Source: Stramenopiles sp. TOSAG23-6 (lineage: Eukaryota; Sar). From it: a DNA stretch of 22,100 nucleotides. This document shows positions 17,469-22,100 of the stretch, one piece after another. The notes below the pieces were generated by a model. The model was not told the DNA's origin and searched no databases. It saw only the letters and a program-made list of their open reading frames with translations. Each line of letters starts with the position of its first letter. Position 1 is the first letter of the stretch. Both the position numbers and the translations under genes were made by a program. The stretch lies in the NCBI GenBank assembly GCA_900128565.1, contig LT636019.1:1-22100 (forward strand), read 5' to 3'.

Positions 17469-18661
17469 ATGCCAAAGCGCTGGAAGCGGCGACTCCGAAC
17501 TCAAATGCGGTTGGCTCACGAAGCCAATGCATTACGTGTTCCGAATTCTTCATTGAATAACTCAAAAGTGGTTGAATCAAAGCAGCCCCAGGAATATTTC
17601 CCACTTGACGAAAAAGGTGCTGCTCGTTTTCTTAATGTAGAAGCGATGTCGAAGTCAGATTCCCCTACTGATCTGACGTATCATAGTGCTGGATTACCCA
17701 TATTATATGGTAGTTTAATTGATCTTCCTATTCCTATTCAGGAAGGAAGTGCTGATCTCAAAATAAAGTTAGTCGCCACTGGGGGAGAAATACAGTATTC
17801 TGTATCTTGGGAGTCTCTCTGCCCAGTAAAGCATTTAGGTGTATCCCCTTCGAAAGTTCAGAAATACATTGAAAGTGAGACATCGCTTAAAAATTCTAAT
17901 GAAAATTCTACAATACCTCCGAGTATTTTTGAAAAAGAAGAGTCACTAGAATTATTGCCCTTAACTAATCTGAAAGGTTCGGACAACATTTCCCTGTTTA
18001 TTCCTAAAGCTGGTGTTGTTACATTACATGTGCAAAATAGTAGTACTACCTGGCCCGTAAAGGATGTACATTTTCAAAATTGAATTTCGAATTTTTTTTT
18101 TTCATAGAAAATTTTGTACCTAACGATTTCTTTTTTTATCTACACTTTTTTTCACAATACATGATGATGTAGTATTACACTACGTTGTCTCTTTAGAACA
18201 CATTTGTCCTTTGGTAACGAAACGAAATATCATGTATTCACTTAAAAAGCAGTGTAACGATTTAAATTCGATATATCGTGATAGTCTTAGAGTTGTTGAA
18301 GAAAGTAGTCAAAATTTAGAAACACTTAGAAAGAAATTATGTATGTTTTATTTTTTTTTTTACAAAAAAATCGAATTTATTTTTTTTGAAAAATTTTGTA
18401 CCTAACAAATTTAAGGTTTTTTTTTTNAAANATTTTTNCNAAANACATAACGCTGCTGAGATAGAACATGCTACGCTGGTGAATCGACTTACATTAGAGA
18501 AAGAAAGCATCGAATTAGTTCAAAGTAAACGAAATATAGCGTTGCTTGCAGGAATTGATATTAGAGATAAATTACTAGTTTTGCAGTACTTAACTACACG
18601 CGAAGAAAAGGTATGGAATTGTGTATGTACAGATTGGCGATCTTATTGGTTCATGAAATAG
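17469..18661 (+). CDS. Protein with a possible GOLD-like beta domain and coiled coil, three exons
   Basis: Exons 17469-18065, 18163-18340 and about 18447-18661 give about 329 residues. The basic N-terminus (KRWKRRLRTQMR) is followed by an acidic linker. A beta-rich region (about 80-215) shows ADLKIKLVATGGEIQYSVSWES, split by an insert from AGVVTLHVQNSSTTWPVK and VVLHYVVSLE. This pattern resembles GOLD domains of secretory-pathway proteins: alternating strands, a Gly-x-hydrophobic turn, Asn-Ser-x-x-Trp, then a tyrosine strand. The call is tentative. The C-terminal third is helical coiled coil. The first intron removes 97 nt cleanly in phase 0. The second carries several N bases, and the common GT...AT joint would give a stop (T+AA); the frame needs a joint two bases earlier. 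An assembly error or a variant splice site is likely. Stop TAG at 18659-18661. Confidence 0.7.
18066..18162 (+). mobile_element. Introner intron 8 (GOLD-like gene), 97 nt
   Basis: Begins GTACATTTTC, core AAATTTTGTACCTAACG, ends TTTCACAATACAT. Removal joins AAG GAT with GAT GAT GTA and extends the frame through the beta domain. Confidence 0.88.
18341..18448 (+). mobile_element. Introner intron 9 (GOLD-like gene), about 106-108 nt, with ambiguous bases
   Basis: Begins GTATGTTTTA, core AAATTTTGTACCTAACAA, ends TTTTTNCNAAANACAT. N bases lie at 18427, 18431, 18438, 18440 and 18444. By homology the end is 18448, but frame requires 18446 (or 18449). It is flanked by coiled-coil exons on both sides. 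Confidence 0.75.
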
Positions 18662-18683
18662 TTGTATTTATAAATAAGTTCTC

Positions 18684-18779
18684 ATATTTTTTTTATTTTT
18701 ATAAAAAAAATCGTTAGGTACAAAATTATCTACGAAAAAAAATGTACAAAAAAAAATATATATATATTTTTATTGGTAC
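18684..18779 (-). mobile_element. Full-length introner copy in a 3' flank (96 nt)
   Basis: On the - strand begins GTACCAATAA, contains TCGTAGATAATTTTGTACC then TAACGAT, and ends AAAAAAAATAT. Its length falls in the family range. It lies 108 bp past the stop of the coiled-coil gene, in sense with it, so it may be an intron of that gene's 3' untranslated region. It is antisense to the end of the convergent + gene. No coding frame can test the boundaries, which are by homology. Confidence 0.6.
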
Positions 18780-18810
18780 AAATAAGATTATTCACTCACA
18801 GTAAGTGTTC

Positions 18811-18892
18811 TCAGTGTATAATACTTATTGTGGACAATTACATGTTAGGGTTAGGGTCATCAGTGTATAATACTTATTGTGGACGATTACAT
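18811..18892. repeat. 33-bp direct repeat flanking a TTAGGG doublet
   Basis: Copies at 18811-18843 and 18860-18892, starting TCAGTGTATAATACTTATTG, differ at one base (GACAATTACA against GACGATTACA). The 16-bp spacer is GTTAGGGTTAGGGTCA. The second copy overlaps the last codons and stop of the coiled-coil gene. Confidence 0.95.
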
Positions 18893-21505
18893 ATTCTGCT
18901 TGTTTAGTTGGATTTCCAATGCTTCACATTTTTCAGTCAAAATTTTATTTTGTTTCTGAAGTAAATTACGCCTTGAATTATATTCACATCTCGAACGTTC
19001 CATTCCCGTTTTGATCATTTTTAGCATTTGAATTTGTTTTTTGCGTTCCTTACGTAATTTATTGACATCTTCCACAGCCGATTTTAATTGTTCCTTCATG
19101 TTAAATGCCTCTGTTTCAGCATTTTTGACCAATTTATATTGTTCATTTAATTTTTCTTCATAATATCTCTCTAATGCTTCTACACCATTTTGAACGCATT
19201 GAGACCCTCTCGTAGGTAATGGCGATGTCACGGGAAATACCTCTTTTGGTCCATCTTTCCAGTTTGAAAAACATTCCGTTTTGTTTGTTGGCGTGTGCGC
19301 ACAAAACGGACTTGTCGCTGTTTCTGTCATGTCTGGAAAATTTTGTTCTATACAGCCATTTCTTGATATTTCTCTCTTGGAAAGATGAGTACACACTTGA
19401 GACTGATTATTTATCCAACGCATATATGAAGTTGCTTTTGTTCGCATACTATCCATAACCTGCGGTGGAACAGTATATATATATTGTGAAAAAATATTTT
19501 TTTTGTTTTTGTTTTTTGTTTTTTGTTTTTTGTTTAGGTACAAAATTTCGTGATAAAAAAAATGTAGATAAAAATTGAAAAAAAAAACATACACTCTGTT
19601 CGTTGACTCTATTAACTTGACTTTGTATGTATCATAACTACTACTATTGTTTCTATCTACGCAGCATATATTATAATATTCAATGACTGATGCTTCAAGA
19701 GTTACCATAATAGTACTAACATTTTTTAGAGATTCTTCTAAGTTGGTGTTGCAACGTCTCACCTGCTTATTTACAAAAGTTTGTAGTTGCTCTTCCCGTA
19801 GCTTCAATAATGCACTATTTGTGACTTCCTTAACGGCCAAAAGAAGTTCAATTATTGCGTTTAGTGTCGCTCGTGTAGTACTATTCATACATTTTGGAAA
19901 AATATTTGAAAAACAAAACTTAAATTTGTTAGGTATAAAATTTCGTACGAAAAATAAATTCGAAATTGAAAAAAAATAAAACATACATTGACCAACGAGG
20001 ATCACGGATATACGCATTTGTATCTTCCAACATATCATGCATACCTGGACGTATAAAGAATGAGATAATATTTTTTTTTCGACTTCTTAGAGTTTGTATT
20101 TTTGTTCCCAACTTTGATAGAGATTTGGATAAAGCAATTTGGCAGTGTCTCAATTTTGGCTTTTCGGTTCGTCTGCCTTCTTCGTCCAACTGCAATTGTA
20201 AAAGAGGTAAAATTGCATCAAAACCACGTGACGCATCACACATAGACATTGTTGGGTCTCCATTATTAGAATCTGTTTGTTGATTTTCTTTATTCAAGTC
20301 AATATATGTTGTATCAGTAGATAGATTATCTCCATAAGCAGCACCGACCCATGATGCTACAGTTACATGAAATTGGGATAATTTACTAAAATGTTCTGCA
20401 AGTGCTTCAGACACCCTTTGTGCAATAAAACGCCATTTATCGCGCAAAACATCCACAGTTTTACCAACAGCAGTATCAGAATTTGTGCTATCCTTCAAAT
20501 TCGTACCGCCAAGATCTGTGCCTAAATGACGCTCTAACTGTATTTTTTCACGCCACAAGTGAACAAATTTAAACAATGTTTCACCAGCTGCAGTAAATAC
20601 TTTAGCAACTTTCATAGCATGAACCATTCTCAGTTGTCGTCCAGTTTCGTCAAATCTTGTGAAAAATATTTCAACAGTTTGATATTCGTTCAATATGAAA
20701 TTTTTATGGTAAAAAAAATTAAAATTAGGGTTCATGTATGATGAAAACTTACATGTTGAGGAAGGTTCCAGCAGGAGTGTCCTTGGTTCACAGAATCATC
20801 AAATGGAAGACGTTGCTTGACACGCAAGCGCTCGTGTGCCATCATATTTGTCATATGTTTGTTAATATTCTTCATATTTAATTCATTTAGCTCAAATTTT
20901 TCTTTAGTGTTTTGAAACTCCTCGCTTTGGTCACTGATGCTTCGTTCAAGATTTTCTTTAGTACGTAAAAGTTTTTCGATAAGTTTTTGTTTCTCGACGA
21001 TATCGGTCGCCATATTTTGGATGTCTTGAGCATTTCTTTCGTTTTGAGTTCGTGCTACTCGGCTTGCCTCATCAGCAAGTTTTTGGATATCAAATATCTT
21101 CATATGGCACCGTTCGTTTTCGTCAATCTTCAGTTTTAACTCTTCTAATACAACGGCCATTTCGTCTTTTAGTGTTTTTATAGTTGTAGCTTCCCCTGTA
21201 ACTGAGGAAACAACACCTCCAAACCACGATGATTCTCCTTGCTTACGAAATTTGTCATTTTCATCCTGTAGTTTTTTTATTTTTCTCGTTAAGTTATCTT
21301 GATTTGTAGACAAGCGATTAATTTCTTCAATGGACGCACAGAGCTCATTGTCTTTTTCGCGAAGTTCAACTTCCAAATCACCACTTCTTTCCTGTTCACG
21401 AAGCACAGCTTTCTTTAACACAGAATGCTTTGATTTCACTCTATTATACTCACGCTTCAAGTCCAGATCAACAAGATGCTTACTTTTAGCATATGCTTTT
21501 GACAT
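18887..21505 (-). CDS. KLRAQ/PPP1R21-like coiled-coil protein, four exons
   Basis: Exons on the - strand: 21505-20753, about 20654-19987, 19886-19593 and 19478-18887, about 768 residues. The start is the first ATG (21505); the frame runs further upstream only to a TTG. Residues about 17-90 (REYNRVKSKHSVLKKAVLRE, LREKDNEL, RKIKKLQDEN) resemble the KLRAQ N-terminal domain of PPP1R21, the coiled-coil backbone of the animal FERRY complex, a Rab5 effector. An SSWFGGVVSS break and more coiled coil follow. The middle (about 252-480) is helical, with FDETGRQLRMVHAMKVAKVF. The C-terminus is again coiled coil. The homology call comes from the N-terminal pattern only. Introns 2 and 3 are in frame under the GT...AT rule; intron 1 needs a joint one base earlier. 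The stop TAA lies inside the 33-bp repeat. Confidence 0.7.
19479..19592 (-). mobile_element. Introner intron 12 (coiled-coil gene), 114 nt, with microsatellite
   Basis: Begins GTATGTTTTT, core CACGAAATTTTGTACC then TAAACA, followed by a CAAAAAA-type repeat that accounts for its extra length, and ends CACAATATAT. Removal joins AGA GT with A TAT ACT in frame. The length is a multiple of three and it has no stop, so it also reads through as an ORF. Confidence 0.85.
19887..19986 (-). mobile_element. Introner intron 11 (coiled-coil gene), 100 nt
   Basis: Begins GTATGTTTTA, contains TTTCGTACGAAATTTTATACC then TAACAA, and ends TTCCAAAATGTAT. Removal joins TCA AT with G AAT AGT in frame. Confidence 0.88.
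20655..20752 (-). mobile_element. Divergent introner intron 10 (coiled-coil gene), about 98 nt
   Basis: Begins GTAAGTTTTC, the most canonical donor of the set. The core is decayed to TTTCATATTGAACGAA, and it ends GAAATATTTTTCACAAGA. A canonical AG end (CACAAG) would give CAT ATT TGA, a stop. The homologous AT end is one base out of frame. The frame fits 20752-20655 or 20752-20658. A one-base sequence error in the T run is also possible. Confidence 0.7.
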
Positions 21506-21663
21506 TGTCTTTTTCGAATCTGTTTCTGTGTTGAGGAGGATGTTGAGAGAAAAAAAGAGAGGAGCGAGAAAATTCAAAAAAAAGGATCAAAAATTGTGGC
21601 ACAAAACTGCTTTGTATGTTTTTTTTTTATAGATTTCTAAGATTAGATTGCCTTAAGATTAGA

Positions 21664-22048
21664 TTATAGAAATAGTCTAAAAAAGGTGTAAAAAAATAAA
21701 ATGATTGAAAAGACTAAAATCGCTATAGGATAACATTTTTTAGAATATGGCGACTGATGAATATTGTTCACATTAGTCAAGTCCAATTCATTGACTACAC
21801 TTCTAGCTTCAATCACCAATAACGACGGAATTATATATTGAGAAAATATATTTTTGAAATTTGTTTTCAAAATTTTTGTTAGGTACAAAATGTACTAAGA
21901 AAAAAAAAATCGATATTGGTAAAAACTTCAATTATGAAAACGTACACAAACATTACTACAAGACCGGCAAATGCACCAGTAAACTTTGTTACATCTTGAA
22001 CATTTCCGTCTACAAAAAAAACAAAGCACGAAATTAAGATAGGTCCAC
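21664..22048 (-). CDS. 3' end of an amino-acid-transporter-like membrane protein (partial)
   Basis: Two 3'-terminal exons on the - strand (22048-21946, 21832-21664); the rest lies beyond the window edge. The readable part has CGPILISCFVFFVDGN (membrane segment), DVTKFTGAFAGLVVMFV joined over the introner to IPSLLVIEAR, then a loop and a last membrane segment (CYPIAILVFSIILFFYTFF). A Thr-Gly-x-x-Ala-Gly segment followed by V-I-P-x-L-L-x-x-x-A-R is typical of the last helices of AAAP/SLC38-type amino acid transporters, including TMEM104-like ones. The call rests on this short part, so it is moderate. Stop is at 21664. It lies 158 bp upstream of the coiled-coil gene on the same strand. Confidence 0.6.
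21833..21945 (-). mobile_element. Introner intron 13 (transporter gene), 113 nt
   Basis: Begins GTACGTTTTC, core ACATTTTGTACCTAACAA, ends TTTCTCAATATAT. Removal joins ATG TTT GT with A ATT CCG, giving MFVIPSLL. The left flank is GT rather than AT. Confidence 0.88.
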
Positions 22049-22100
22049 ATGTATTTTGGAAAAATATTTCAAAAAAAAAAAACTAAAATTTGTTAGGTAC
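22049..22100 (-). mobile_element. Introner intron 14 (transporter gene), 3' part, cut by the window edge
   Basis: The visible part on the - strand starts within the core (GTACCTAACAAATTT) and ends GAAATATTTTTCCAAAATACAT, the family 3' end. The transporter-like exon follows directly. Confidence 0.85.

Noticed and set aside
18887-20038. A single 383-residue gene covering 20038-18887
   Set aside because: It reads through two introners; one has a length divisible by three and no stop, so the frame stays open by chance.
20654-20735. Separate gene beginning at 20735
   Set aside because: The first residues are introner sequence; the protein continues the upstream coiled-coil exon.
6308-22100. U12-type (minor spliceosome) AT-AC introns
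   Set aside because: The donors RTGTAYG and core TACCTAAC do not match RTATCCTT and TCCTTAAC.
6308-22100. CRISPR-like or tandem repeat array
   Set aside because: The repeated units lie inside genes at irregular spacing, follow gene orientation and are removed in frame.
1-22100. tRNA or rRNA genes
   Set aside because: No stretch with tRNA arm patterns or rRNA-like conserved sequence was recognised by eye; a covariance-model scan would be decisive.

Overview
The window is nuclear DNA of an AT-rich microbial eukaryote. The genes are eukaryotic: a Rab11-type GTPase, the Fe-S large subunit of DNA primase (PRI2), a Tubby-domain protein, an ASPH-type aspartyl/asparaginyl hydroxylase and a KLRAQ/PPP1R21-like coiled-coil protein. 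The standard genetic code with TAA, TAG and TGA stops fits. TTAGGG-type telomere-like motifs occur, and a secreted-type LRR/Cys-rich protein carries Ala-Pro-Thr linkers of a style common in stramenopile algae. My best guess is a stramenopile or similar protist alga, but the sequence alone does not fix the lineage.

Layout. 1-4.4 kb: two + strand genes without introns (a Q/M/S-rich protein and a coiled-coil zinc-finger protein). 4.6-6.6 kb: Rab11-like GTPase (-) divergent from a membrane-anchored Rieske protein (+). 6.8-10.3 kb: ASPH-like hydroxylase (-) divergent from a DEAD-box RNA helicase (+), with four 13-bp telomere-like repeats between them. 10.5-14.2 kb: LRR/Cys-rich membrane protein (-) and a six-exon Tubby-like gene (-). 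14.6-17.1 kb: a four-TM protein (+) convergent with PRI2 (-). 17.5-18.7 kb: a three-exon gene with a possible GOLD-like beta domain (+). 18.9-21.5 kb: PPP1R21-like coiled-coil protein (-). 21.7-22.1 kb: the 3' end of an amino-acid-transporter-like gene (-), cut by the window edge.

The main discovery is a family of at least 15 closely related, mostly 91-114 nt intron-like insertions (introner elements). They make up every intron I can identify here. Each begins with GTAYG or a close variant followed by T-rich sequence. Nearly all carry a conserved core around TTTTGTACCTAAC, with a branch-point-like CTAAC, and most end ...AAAATACAT or similar. All lie in the sense direction of their host gene. 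Reading frames and conserved domains fix the junctions closely, and the 3' ends are not AG. Removal leaves one copy of a flanking AT (or RT) dinucleotide, so an intron reads as GT...AT or, shifted by two bases, mostly AT...AC. The ends also form a short imperfect inverted repeat, as in a small DNA transposon. Removing the elements joins motif VI of the DEAD-box helicase and the whole Tubby C-terminal domain exactly in frame. This looks like a recently spread introner family spliced at non-canonical sites.

Genes without introners (Rab11, PRI2, ASPH-like, LRR, four-TM and the first two genes) appear intronless. A few N bases fall in repeats or introners, so small assembly errors are possible there; two introners do not restore frame under the common rule.
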